DNA of 64,000 nt from Pseudoalteromonas rubra (GTDB taxonomy: Bacteria; Pseudomonadota; Gammaproteobacteria; Enterobacterales; Alteromonadaceae): positions 1,488,001-1,552,000 of the forward strand of contig NZ_CP013611.1 in the NCBI RefSeq assembly GCF_001482385.1, in the 5' to 3' direction. The position numbers and the translations under genes are program-made. Shown piece by piece: positions 9,644 through 17,722 of the stretch. Every line of letters begins with the position of its first letter. Position 1 is the first letter of the stretch. Below the pieces are notes generated by a model. That model ran no database searches. It saw only the letters and a program-made list of their open reading frames with translations, and was not told the origin of the DNA.

Positions 9644-10822
9644 ATGCAGCAAAAAACCAGCAAACTATTGATTTTTATACTCGCTCTGCTAGTGGTGTTT
9701 TGTCCACTGGGGATCGATCTGTACTTACCCGCATTCGTTAATATGCAACAAGACCTGGCCGTCAGTGAAGCGCACATTCAGCAAACGGTCGGCATTTATA
9801 TGTTGGCTGTAGGCCTTGGACAACTGCTTGCCGGCCCGCTTGCCGACAAGTATGGCAGACGCCCGGTTGCTTTGTTCGGCATACTGTTATTTGGCGTAGG
9901 GGCACTGCTGGCCACCTTGCTGGATGAATGGCACTGGATCATGCTTGCACGTGTATTGCAAGGCTTGGGAGCTTGTGCCACCTTTGTCAGCGCCTTCGCA
10001 ATTGTACGGGATAGTTTCGGTCACAAAGGCAGTGGTCAGATGATCACCTACCTTAACGGCATTGTCTGCTTTATTCCGGCACTGGCCCCTATTCTGGGAG
10101 CCTGGCTGACCATAGAGTTTGGCTGGCGCAGTAACTTTACCTTTCTGACAGGCTTTGCCGTTGTTGGCCTGGTATTGGTGCTGGCACTGTACCGGGAAAC
10201 GAAACCCGACACCACAGTTTACTCTGGCCATTTACTTGATTTTCGCCGCTTCCGCCCCATGCTGAGTAGCCCTCAGTTTATGTTCAACGCCAGTATTACA
10301 ATGGTGTGTATGGCGGCTATGTTGGTATTTGTCGTCGGCGCTCCGGGCTGGATCATGACCGGGCTTAATCGTCCCGTTGAGGAATTTACCATGTGGTTTA
10401 CCATCAACGCCGCGATTAGTATTGCTGCCAGTTTTACTGCGCCCCACTTCATTAAACGTAACTCGCAGCAAGCACTGAGGTTTGGCCTAAGTTTATTTTC
10501 CCTCGGTGGGATCTTGTTGTTAATCACACCGCAAACTCACCCGCTGGCGTATCTGTTACCTATGTACATTGCCTCTATCGGTTTTGCCTTTACGCTTGGG
10601 GCTGCCGCGGGCAATGCACTGGCTCCTTTTGCCAATCAGGCCGGGACAGCTTCCGCCCTGATCGGAGTTATGCAAATGAGTGGCGCCGGGCTATTAGCGA
10701 TGACCAGCCAGCCACTGGCGTTACCTGCTCCGGAGCAGTTGGCCATGCATATGCTCATCGGGCTGCCTTTCTTATGTTTACTATTCAGTCGTTGCAAAGA
10801 TAATTTGCATACTTCCACCTGA
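9644..10822 (+). CDS. Bcr/CflA-type multidrug efflux MFS transporter
   Basis: 392 aa, about 12 hydrophobic membrane helices, typical of the 12-TM drug:H+ antiporter family. The signature between helices 2 and 3 is ADKYGRRP (about 67-74), and WRSNF around helix 5-6 is typical of Bcr/CflA proteins. AAGGAGA sits five bases before the ATG. It is co-directional with pig and the peptide gene but separated from them by a terminator. A role exporting prodigiosin or the peptide is possible from position only. Substrate unknown. Confidence 0.85.
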   Translation: MQQKTSKLLIFILALLVVFCPLGIDLYLPAFVNMQQDLAVSEAHIQQTVGIYMLAVGLGQLLAGPLADKYGRRPVALFGILLFGVGALLATLLDEWHWIMLARVLQGLGACATFVSAFAIVRDSFGHKGSGQMITYLNGIVCFIPALAPILGAWLTIEFGWRSNFTFLTGFAVVGLVLVLALYRETKPDTTVYSGHLLDFRRFRPMLSSPQFMFNASITMVCMAAMLVFVVGAPGWIMTGLNRPVEEFTMWFTINAAISIAASFTAPHFIKRNSQQALRFGLSLFSLGGILLLITPQTHPLAYLLPMYIASIGFAFTLGAAAGNALAPFANQAGTASALIGVMQMSGAGLLAMTSQPLALPAPEQLAMHMLIGLPFLCLLFSRCKDNLHTST

Positions 10823-10839
10823 TCAACAACCCGTCAACC

Positions 10840-10885
10840 TGGTATCATTATCTTCATATTCGGCACAAAATGGATAATGATACCA
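10840..10885. repeat. 13-bp perfect inverted repeat, possible bidirectional terminator or Fur-like site
   Basis: TGGTATCATTATC (10840-10852) and GATAATGATACCA (10873-10885) are exact reverse complements around a 20-base loop, 18 bases after the transporter stop. ATTTTC follows the right arm, a poor T-run. The arms include GATAATGATA, half of the Fur consensus GATAATGATAATCATTATC, and TCATTATTATA follows at 10890. The rest of 10823-11099 is A/T-rich with no gene. Confidence 0.5.
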
Positions 10886-11099
10886 ATTTTCATTATTATA
10901 TAAGAATAAAAATTCTACATATCCAGACTTCCACTAATATTATTTAATTATAAACAAAGAATAATTCATTCCCATAAATTCCAACAATGTGGATAATTTC
11001 TCTTTACGTTAGCGTAATATTACGTCTATCTTAATAGTCATTAACCAATAGTTAGCAATGTAACCAAGTTAAAATAATTAAAACCAAGAGATAATAATA

Positions 11100-12918
11100 A
11101 TGAAATTCAACAAGTCTACGATGTCACTCCTGCTTGCAGGTTTATGTGCCACAGCAACAGCTCAGACAACCGATGACAGATTCATCATCCAGGTTGATAA
11201 CAATAAAAAAGGCATAGTCAAAGCACTGGCACAGACAATGGGTGCACAGCTGCACATAGACGGTGATGGCTTCCTTGCCGCCACATTTAGCGGCAAAGAG
11301 CTCAGTGAGGTTAAGGGATTGCTTAACAACCCGCATATCAAGTTGATAGAAGTGGACCAAAAGCGTCAACTGATGGGTTTATATAATGATGATGCCGGCG
11401 ACCCTATGCAGCAACAGGTTGCCCCATACGCGTATTATCAAGTCGCAGGCAAACCAGGTGACCTTTGATGCTAATGCCGGCATGAAAGTCTGCGTCATCG
11501 ACTCAGGCCTGGATATGTCCAACCCGGATTTCATCTGGGGCAACATCACAGGAGATAATGACTCGGGTACTGGCAACTGGTATGAGCATGGGGGTCCTCA
11601 TGGCACCCATGTGGCAGGGACCGTAGGCGCTGCGGACAATAACATCGGTGTGATCGGCATGGCACCGGGTGTGGACATGCACATTATCAAAGTGTTCAAT
11701 GCGGAAGGCTGGGGTTACTCCTCTGATCTGGCACACGCAGCAAACTTGTGTAGTCAGGCGGGTGCCAATATCATCAGCATGAGCCTGGGTGGCGGCGGTG
11801 CAAACAGCACTGAGGAAAATGCTTTCGAAAGCTTTAACAATGCTGGCGGCTTGGTCGTTGCGGCAGCTGGTAACGATGGTAACAACGTCCGCTCTTACCC
11901 TGCTGGCTACCCGTCAGTCATGATGGTAGGTGCAAATGACGCTGATAATAACATTGCTGATTTTTCTCAGCTCCCAAGCTGTCAAAGCGGCAAAGGTAAA
12001 AATGTCAGTGAAGATGAAACCATCTGCGTTGAAGTCACCGCTGGTGGCGTTGACACTCTGTCTACCTACCCTGCTGGTCTTGCAACATCGTCCAGCCTGA
12101 GCGTTGATGGTGTAGCGTTTGCTTCATCTGCGATGGAAAACAGTGGCAGCGTTTCTTCGTCAGTATATTTCATGGGCACAGCAGAAGCGACCGACAGCTC
12201 GGCAAGTGGCAAAGTGTGCCTAATCGATCGGGGCAATATTTCTTTCCATGACAAAGTCGCCAACTGTGAAAATTCAGGTGGTGTCGGTGCCATTATCATC
12301 AATAATGAAGCGGGTATGCTCTACGGTACGCTGGGCGACACCAATACCACCAGCATCCCGGCAATAGGTGCAGCACTGGAGGACCGTACAGCTCTATTAG
12401 CCGCCACTAACGCAAACATTGTGATTGGTACTTCAGATTATGGCCTGATGAGCGGCACTTCAATGGCAACCCCGGCCGTGTCAGGTATCGCCGCCTTGGT
12501 TTGGTCAAACCACCCTGACTGTACTGGCCAGGAAATTCGTGCAGCGCTCAAAGCAACAGCACAAGATAGTGGTGCGGCTGGTAAAGACGTGTACTTTGGC
12601 TACGGCATCGTTAAAGCGGCTGACGCAGATGCTTACCTGACTGCCAATGGCTGTGCCGGTGGCGGTAATGGCGGCGACCTGCAGCTCAGCGCCTCAGGAT
12701 ACAAATCAAAAGGCAATAAATACGTTGACCTGAACTGGCAAGGCGCTTCTACCTCTCAGGTCGATATTTTCCGAAACGGTAGCAAGATTGTCACAACCAG
12801 CAACAATAATAGCTACACAGATAGCATCAGTGGTAAAGGTGGCGGTAGCTACACTTATCAGGTTTGCGAGCAAGGCAGCACATCTGCTTGCTCTTCAACT
12901 CAGACTGTTGTGTTCTGA
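11100..12918 (+). pseudogene. Secreted S8 (subtilisin-like) serine protease, interrupted by a one-base frameshift
   Basis: Frame A (11100-11468) holds a signal peptide (about 1-21, ending ATAQ), the I9-type propeptide and the first residues of the mature enzyme. Frame B continues from about 11446 to 12918 with the catalytic Asp in VIDSGLD (codon 11500-11502), the His in HGTHVAGT, a PA-like insert carrying cysteines, the Ser in SGTSMATP (codon 12460-12462) and an ~80-residue C-terminal domain. Removing one base near 11445 joins the frames as YQVQANQVTFDANAGMKV, the normal S8 sequence before the Asp strand. All catalytic residues are intact, so the lesion is recent or a base-call error. The gene is monocistronic, with a terminator after it. 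A functional product would be an extracellular alkaline protease (inference). Confidence 0.85.
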
Positions 12919-13026
12919 TACTGACCTGCTGGTGTTATGACGAGACGCACAGGCACCGTGCGTGTCCATCTATCTCGCTGCACTGAGCCTGGTTGGTATC
13001 CCCCAACCAATTAATAACCAGTTTTT

Positions 13027-13052
13027 ATGCGGGCGTATGCCCGCATTTTTTA
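13027..13052 (+). terminator. Terminator after the S8 protease gene
   Basis: ATGCGGGC (13027-13034), loop GTAT, GCCCGCAT (13039-13046), followed by a run of T. Strong 8-bp stem. Confidence 0.9.
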
Positions 13053-13110
13053 TAGGTTTTTTTATTTAAGCTGGTTACACTAAGTGCAATTATGTTGAAC
13101 AGAGCCCGTC

Positions 13111-13746
13111 ATGCTAAACCCGGAATTACTCGCCTCTTTTTTATTTGCCAGCTTTATTATTGCCATTGCCCCAGGCCCTTCCAATGCCTTTTTAATGGCT
13201 CAGACCTTTACCAACGGCCGCACAGCCGGAATGCAAAGTGCTTTTGGCTTTGCGCTGGGAGGAGTGGTCCATACACTGTTTGCAGTGATTGGTTTGTCAG
13301 CTATCCTTAAAGCCTCAGAAACCGCCTATACCACAGTACAATACCTGGGTGCGACCTACCTTGCCTACCTGGGGGTACGCACTTTCAAAGACACTCTGTC
13401 TCGGCCTGAGAACAACGACGAAGAAAAGCCCCATGTCAGCAATAAGAAGCAACAAAATGTCATGTTTCAGGCTATGATGACAGAAGTGCTCAACCCCAAG
13501 GTTGCGTTATTCTTTATCGCCTTCATTCCTCAGTTTGTTGATCAAAGCCTGACAACGTCTACCACAGTGCAACTTGCCATGTTCGGGTTGCTCTATCCAA
13601 TTCTGGCCTTTCCTATTGATTGTGTGTATGTTTACAGCGGCGATAAAATCGCCGGCTATTTTCGCGCTCATCCCAGTGCACCGATTTGGATAGACAGGAT
13701 CTCTGCTTTTATCTTCGTCGCACTGGCAATTAACTTATTATTATGA
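13111..13746 (+). CDS. LysE/RhtB-family amino acid exporter
   Basis: 211 aa, about six membrane helices, the usual size of LysE-type exporters. The N-terminal APGPSNAFLMAQTFTNGR (about residues 20-37) is the family signature (A-PGP-N), and YLGATYLAYLGVRTF fits the third-helix region. A charged, cytoplasmic linker (about 95-112) separates the halves. It likely exports an amino acid or a homoserine-lactone-like compound; the substrate cannot be told. It is followed after seven bases by mgsA, so the two may be cotranscribed. Confidence 0.9.
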   Translation: MLNPELLASFLFASFIIAIAPGPSNAFLMAQTFTNGRTAGMQSAFGFALGGVVHTLFAVIGLSAILKASETAYTTVQYLGATYLAYLGVRTFKDTLSRPENNDEEKPHVSNKKQQNVMFQAMMTEVLNPKVALFFIAFIPQFVDQSLTTSTTVQLAMFGLLYPILAFPIDCVYVYSGDKIAGYFRAHPSAPIWIDRISAFIFVALAINLLL

Positions 13747-13753
13747 GGTAAGT

Positions 13754-14215
13754 ATGGATACCAAGTCGCAGGTCATTCCGGCTAAAAAACGCATCGCACT
13801 GGTCGCGCATGATGGCAAAAAACAGGCTATGGTCAGTTGGTGTCAGGGGCACCTGGATAAGCTCGCTATGCACAAACTCTATGCCACGGGAACAACCGGT
13901 CATCTCATTGAAAAGACCTCAGGTTTGGAAGTCACTAAGTTACTCAGCGGCCCGATGGGAGGCGACCAGCAACTCGGCGCTAAAATCGCCGAGAACGAAA
14001 TTCACATGTTAATTTTCTTCTGGGATCCGCTTGCATCACAGCCGCATGATCCGGATGTCAAAGCGTTGTTGAGGCTTGCGGCTGTGTGGAATATCCCGGT
14101 AGCCTGTAATGAAACCACCGCAGATATGTTGCTGTCATCCATGATGATGACCACTCCGATTGAGCGCCAGCTCCCCGATTATGAGCAGTACCTGGCACAT
14201 CGTGTGGCGCTATAG
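13754..14215 (+). CDS. mgsA: Methylglyoxal synthase
   Basis: 153 aa, matching E. coli MgsA in length. It converts dihydroxyacetone phosphate to methylglyoxal plus phosphate, a bypass that relieves sugar-phosphate accumulation. Motifs present: ALVAHDGKK near the start, GTTG (phosphate binding), SGPMGGDQQ, and FFWDPL with the Asp region. CNETTADML near residue 119 is the third conserved block. It starts seven bases after the LysE-type gene and faces the yegD-like gene, 11 bases away and convergent. Confidence 0.95.
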   Translation: MDTKSQVIPAKKRIALVAHDGKKQAMVSWCQGHLDKLAMHKLYATGTTGHLIEKTSGLEVTKLLSGPMGGDQQLGAKIAENEIHMLIFFWDPLASQPHDPDVKALLRLAAVWNIPVACNETTADMLLSSMMMTTPIERQLPDYEQYLAHRVAL

Positions 14216-14226
14216 CGCCCCATATA

Positions 14227-15591
14227 CTAGCGGTATAATTGACTCGCCCACTTGGTCAGACCGGCGGTAACACTACCAAAATTATCGCCATTAACCATAG
14301 GGATATCGCCCAGGCGTTGCTGTAGTGCCAATTTTAACAGCGGAGACTGAGCACTCCCGCCTGTCAGATAAATCACATCGGGACGCGTGCCTGCCTCAGC
14401 GATTGCCTGCTCAGCCAGCACCGCGGCTTGCTCTAGACAGCTTGCCACCGACTCAGCCATAGTCTGCGCACCAATATCGACACTCAGCTCGCTATCCAGA
14501 AAGTCCAGTATTGCCGTATGTGAATCCTGATCAGACAGAGCAATTTTTGCCAGCTCGCCCTGACGTACGAATTGATGTGTCATCTTGCTGCGCTGGATCT
14601 TTAACAATCGCTTAAGTTTTTCCGGCTCACAGACATCTCTCAACATACCGGTCAGCTCGCGCGCCATTTGCGCACTGTAGAAGTCACTTTGCATCTGAAT
14701 GTCATTAATTTTACATGCCTGCCAGAACAAAGGGTTGGGCAAGGGCAAACCAGATGTAAACTGGCTGCCCAGCCCACATACTGGCATCAAGGTGTGAAAT
14801 GCCAGTGCGATATCGAGATCATTCCCGCCTATTCGCTTACCGGTGTGGGCCAGAAAGTCATCACTGCGATCCGCCTTAGCACGAAACCCCGGTCCCATCT
14901 GCACAAAAGAGCAGTCACTGGTACCACCACCAATATCCACCACCAGCACTTTCTGGTCCTGGGTCAAACGGGACTCATAATCAATACCCGCAGCCAGAGG
15001 CTCATACAAAAAAGAAACGTCTTTAAACCCGGCGCGCTTCGCGGCGGTCGTCAAAATATCTATCGCCTGGCGGTTGCTGTCCTCACCCCCAATGGCCTGG
15101 AAGTTGACCGGCCGACCAATGACCGTTTGACTGAGCGGCTGCTCCAGGTGACGCTCAGCACGGCTTTTTAGCTCCATGATCATGGTTGTTGCAATGTCTT
15201 CGAAAAATGCCAGCTGAGCCGGTTTCAGGCCGACGGCACCAAAAAAAGACTTGGGCGACTTCACGAAGTACCCTTCTTCCGGAAACGCGATGTATTCTTC
15301 TATGGCTTGCTGGCCAACAAACACCCCTTGCTCGTCAGGCGCCAGGTCAAGCTCACGCCGTGCCATAGCTGCACTGCCTAACAAAGGCTTACGCACTGCC
15401 TGATAGTCCGCTGCAAATGCTGAGCCCGCCAGATTGTGTGCGACATACTCACTCACCAGGCTGTTGTGTAACGCGTATAGTGTCGACGGCAGGTAAGGTT
15501 TGCCCTGTTCCAGAGGCACCAGTGTTACATCGCCTTGGTGCATCACACCGATTGCGCAATTAGAACTACCGTAATCAAATCCTGCTATCAT
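14227..15591 (-). CDS. yegD: YegD-like Hsp70-family ATPase
   Basis: 454 aa. It has an actin/Hsp70 ATPase domain only and no peptide-binding domain, as in E. coli YegD (about 450 aa). Phosphate-1 loop FDYGSSNCAIG (5-15), phosphate-2 VVDIGGGTSDCSF (about 216-228) and the adenosine motif YLTGGSAQSPLL near residue 408 are all clear. A probable chaperone-like protein of unknown client; no DnaJ or GrpE partner is adjacent. Monocistronic, convergent with mgsA. Confidence 0.9.
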   Translation of the reverse strand: MIAGFDYGSSNCAIGVMHQGDVTLVPLEQGKPYLPSTLYALHNSLVSEYVAHNLAGSAFAADYQAVRKPLLGSAAMARRELDLAPDEQGVFVGQQAIEEYIAFPEEGYFVKSPKSFFGAVGLKPAQLAFFEDIATTMIMELKSRAERHLEQPLSQTVIGRPVNFQAIGGEDSNRQAIDILTTAAKRAGFKDVSFLYEPLAAGIDYESRLTQDQKVLVVDIGGGTSDCSFVQMGPGFRAKADRSDDFLAHTGKRIGGNDLDIALAFHTLMPVCGLGSQFTSGLPLPNPLFWQACKINDIQMQSDFYSAQMARELTGMLRDVCEPEKLKRLLKIQRSKMTHQFVRQGELAKIALSDQDSHTAILDFLDSELSVDIGAQTMAESVASCLEQAAVLAEQAIAEAGTRPDVIYLTGGSAQSPLLKLALQQRLGDIPMVNGDNFGSVTAGLTKWASQLYR

Positions 15592-15679
15592 TTGTCACCT
15601 CACAACCATAAAAAGGTCGCGCACTGTATCACAGCAAAGTGGCAAGTAAAAGCCTCAGTATACGTCTACCACACAATCC

Positions 15680-16519
15680 TTAAAGAGGTTGCCTGACACG
15701 TAAAAAGCGGGCAAATCGCGGTTTACCAAATTTTGTGACGCCCTGATATCGGTAGGTCACCTGACTGCCAATTGGGGGAGGCTCACGACGCTGCTCTTCC
15801 GTGAACCCCGAACCAATTTTAAAGACAATGCCCTGTGGCGTTTTAACCCGGATTGCACCCATCATGCCCTGATATTTACCTTTGCCGGGCAAATGTTCTA
15901 AGACCTCAGCTTCGGCGTCGAAATAAGGTTTGTACTTTAGAATGGCCGAACTGCGACCAGCCAGATGCTGTGCCTGATGTTCATGCAGCATAACCCCTTC
16001 ACCACCGCGTGCCAGTACTTGCTCAAAAAACTCATCCAGCTCAGCCTTGGTTGTAAACCGATACTGAGGTATCGCGCGAACATGAAGCTGTGCCAGCTGA
16101 TTGATAAGCTGAGAATAGAGGTCATACCGCTGTGCAAAGGGCATGGCCACGCTGGGCGCATCAAAAATCAGATAATGTATTTGCCGCCAGTCCTGCTCGG
16201 ATGCCTGATGACGCCGCACCACAGCACTGACAAACTCAAAGTTGTGATAGCCAGCCCACAGCTCTCCGTCCAGTAGCATATCTGGCAATTCAGAGGTAAA
16301 CCAGGCGGGTGCATGGATCACCTGACCCGTTCGGGTAAGCAGCTGCTTACCATTCCACACTGCTCTGACGCCATCAAATTTTTCGCTTACCAGATAATGA
16401 GAGACCGGCTGCTGTGCCTGATACACTTTGGCCAATTGCACACCGGGGGCTGAACTTGCACAGGCCATTTGCAGATAACACAGGCAGGCCAACAGCCAAC
16501 CTGTCAGTTGAATGTTCAT
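15680..16519 (-). CDS. Exported ATP-dependent DNA ligase
   Basis: 279 aa. A hydrophobic N-terminal segment (about 4-20, ending MACASSA) looks like a Sec signal peptide, followed directly by a minimal nucleotidyltransferase domain and an OB-fold domain. Motif I is EKFDGVRAVW with the adenylated Lys47; motif III is LLDGELWAG; motif IV EGVMLH and motif V ILKYKPYFDAEAEV are present. Small periplasmic ligases of this kind (Lig E type) occur in many gammaproteobacteria and seal nicks with ATP in vitro. A role in handling DNA in the periplasm during uptake is proposed, not proven. It is flanked by unrelated genes. Confidence 0.88.
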   Translation of the reverse strand: MNIQLTGWLLACLCYLQMACASSAPGVQLAKVYQAQQPVSHYLVSEKFDGVRAVWNGKQLLTRTGQVIHAPAWFTSELPDMLLDGELWAGYHNFEFVSAVVRRHQASEQDWRQIHYLIFDAPSVAMPFAQRYDLYSQLINQLAQLHVRAIPQYRFTTKAELDEFFEQVLARGGEGVMLHEHQAQHLAGRSSAILKYKPYFDAEAEVLEHLPGKGKYQGMMGAIRVKTPQGIVFKIGSGFTEEQRREPPPIGSQVTYRYQGVTKFGKPRFARFLRVRQPL

Positions 16520-16603
16520 CGCTACGCTCCTTGTAGGCAGAGTTAAGATATCCTCCCTCAGAGCTTAGCGCGGCGTCAGGAAATCGCCAGTCGCAATTTG
16601 GTA

Positions 16604-17269
16604 CTAACCTTGTGCGAGCAGCTCGTCAATTACAGTCTGCGCCGAGCGCAGCGATTGCACTTGCCAGGCAGCCTGAGAAAAGTCCTGTTTTGCTGAATGC
16701 TCGTTGGGGATCACCAGTACCTTCAAACCTGCGGCACTACCTGAGCTCAGCCCGGTTGTACTGTCTTCCAGCGCAATGGCGTTTTCTGGCTCAACCTGCA
16801 ATGCGGACAGTGCCTGTTGATATGGCTCAGGATGGGGTTTTGGCTGAACCACATCATCTTTAGTGACAATACAATCGAAGAAATGCTGCAACCCGTAGTG
16901 ATTCAACACCGGGATCGCTTCGGCGCGGGTACTCCCCGTCACCAGTGCTAACTTACAGTGCGCTGACGCATAATTTAAGATCTCACATGCATAAGGCATA
17001 AGCCTTGGCTGCATCGTCGCTGCGGTGTCAACAAAAAACCGGTTTTTATCGTCACATAACGCCTGCGCTGTGCTGGACAGTTTGTGACGTTCAAGGAGTA
17101 TCTCAGCAGTTTTTAGCGTGGGTACGCCAGAAAACTCATCACAAAAAGCCAGCTCGCTATACTCAACACCAAACGGTGCCAGCACACGCAGCCAGCTGTG
17201 AAAATGGAGCGCTTCAGAATCCACCAGCGTCCCATCAAAATCAAACAAGATTGCCTTTAAACCCATCAT
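16604..17269 (-). CDS. HAD-superfamily phosphatase, beta-phosphoglucomutase-like
   Basis: 221 aa. HAD motif I FDFDGTLVDSEALHF holds the nucleophile Asp10 and acid/base Asp12. The four-helix cap follows, then motif II LVTGS, motif III lysine in VTKDDVVQPKPHPE, and motif IV ALEDSTTGLSSG. The domain order matches YniC/YfbT-type sugar-phosphate phosphatases or beta-phosphoglucomutases; the substrate cannot be assigned. GAAGGAG precedes the ATG on the minus strand. Confidence 0.85.
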   Translation of the reverse strand: MMGLKAILFDFDGTLVDSEALHFHSWLRVLAPFGVEYSELAFCDEFSGVPTLKTAEILLERHKLSSTAQALCDDKNRFFVDTAATMQPRLMPYACEILNYASAHCKLALVTGSTRAEAIPVLNHYGLQHFFDCIVTKDDVVQPKPHPEPYQQALSALQVEPENAIALEDSTTGLSSGSAAGLKVLVIPNEHSAKQDFSQAAWQVQSLRSAQTVIDELLAQG

Positions 17270-17296
17270 CGCTCCTTCTTTATAAATAAAATGTTA

Positions 17297-17590
17297 TCAG
17301 GCTTTGGCAGGTGGCTCTGCGTGTGCAGGTTCACCGCTGTCTTTTTCTACCAGTTCATAGCCACGCGGTTTACGTACCACTTTCAAAACAGGCTTATCAA
17401 ATGCCGTCTGTAAACGGGTAAAATCGGCTTTAAGATCATCAATGCTCTGACCATAAGGTGACTCACCCGTTTCAGACCAGTTAACCGCTTTGCCATTCTC
17501 ATTATACTCAACCGCATGTACCTGATACTGCTCTGGCGCATCTTTATTTGCTTCACAATAGATAACGCGATAATTCCAAAATGCGGACAT
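17297..17590 (-). CDS. Small protein of unknown function
   Basis: 97 aa with the start at MSAFWNYR (17590), preceded by GAGGAAG. An upstream in-frame ATG at 17695 would run through the 17671-17701 terminator hairpin and is rejected. The protein is acidic and soluble, with alternating hydrophobic residues (YRVIYCEA, YQVHAVEY) suggesting a small beta-sheet fold, a helical middle (DDLKADFTRLQTAF) and a disordered proline/alanine tail. I do not recognise the family. It lies 27 bases before the HAD phosphatase gene on the same strand and may be cotranscribed with it. Confidence 0.75.
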   Translation of the reverse strand: MSAFWNYRVIYCEANKDAPEQYQVHAVEYNENGKAVNWSETGESPYGQSIDDLKADFTRLQTAFDKPVLKVVRKPRGYELVEKDSGEPAHAEPPAKA

Positions 17591-17670
17591 AGTTTCTTCC
17601 TCTAAAATTCTGTATTTACCCTGGTACTCTACCAGTACTGGGGTCTGCTTGCATGACAGTATTAATAAAA

Positions 17671-17706
17671 AAACCCGTGGATAGTGACCATCCACGGGTT
17701 TTTACT
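17671..17706 (-). terminator. Terminator of the TonB receptor gene
   Basis: AAACCCGTGGAT (17671-17682) pairs perfectly with ATCCACGGGTTT (17690-17701) around AGTGACC. Read leftward it ends in a T-run (complement of AATAAAAAAA), closing the TonB receptor transcript and insulating the small gene downstream. Confidence 0.9.
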
Positions 17707-17722
17707 TTAATTTAAGGTGAAA

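Noticed and set aside
17591..17695. Longer start for the 97-aa unknown protein
   Set aside because: The extension would translate the perfect hairpin terminator of the TonB receptor gene; GAGGAAG precedes the internal ATG at 17590.
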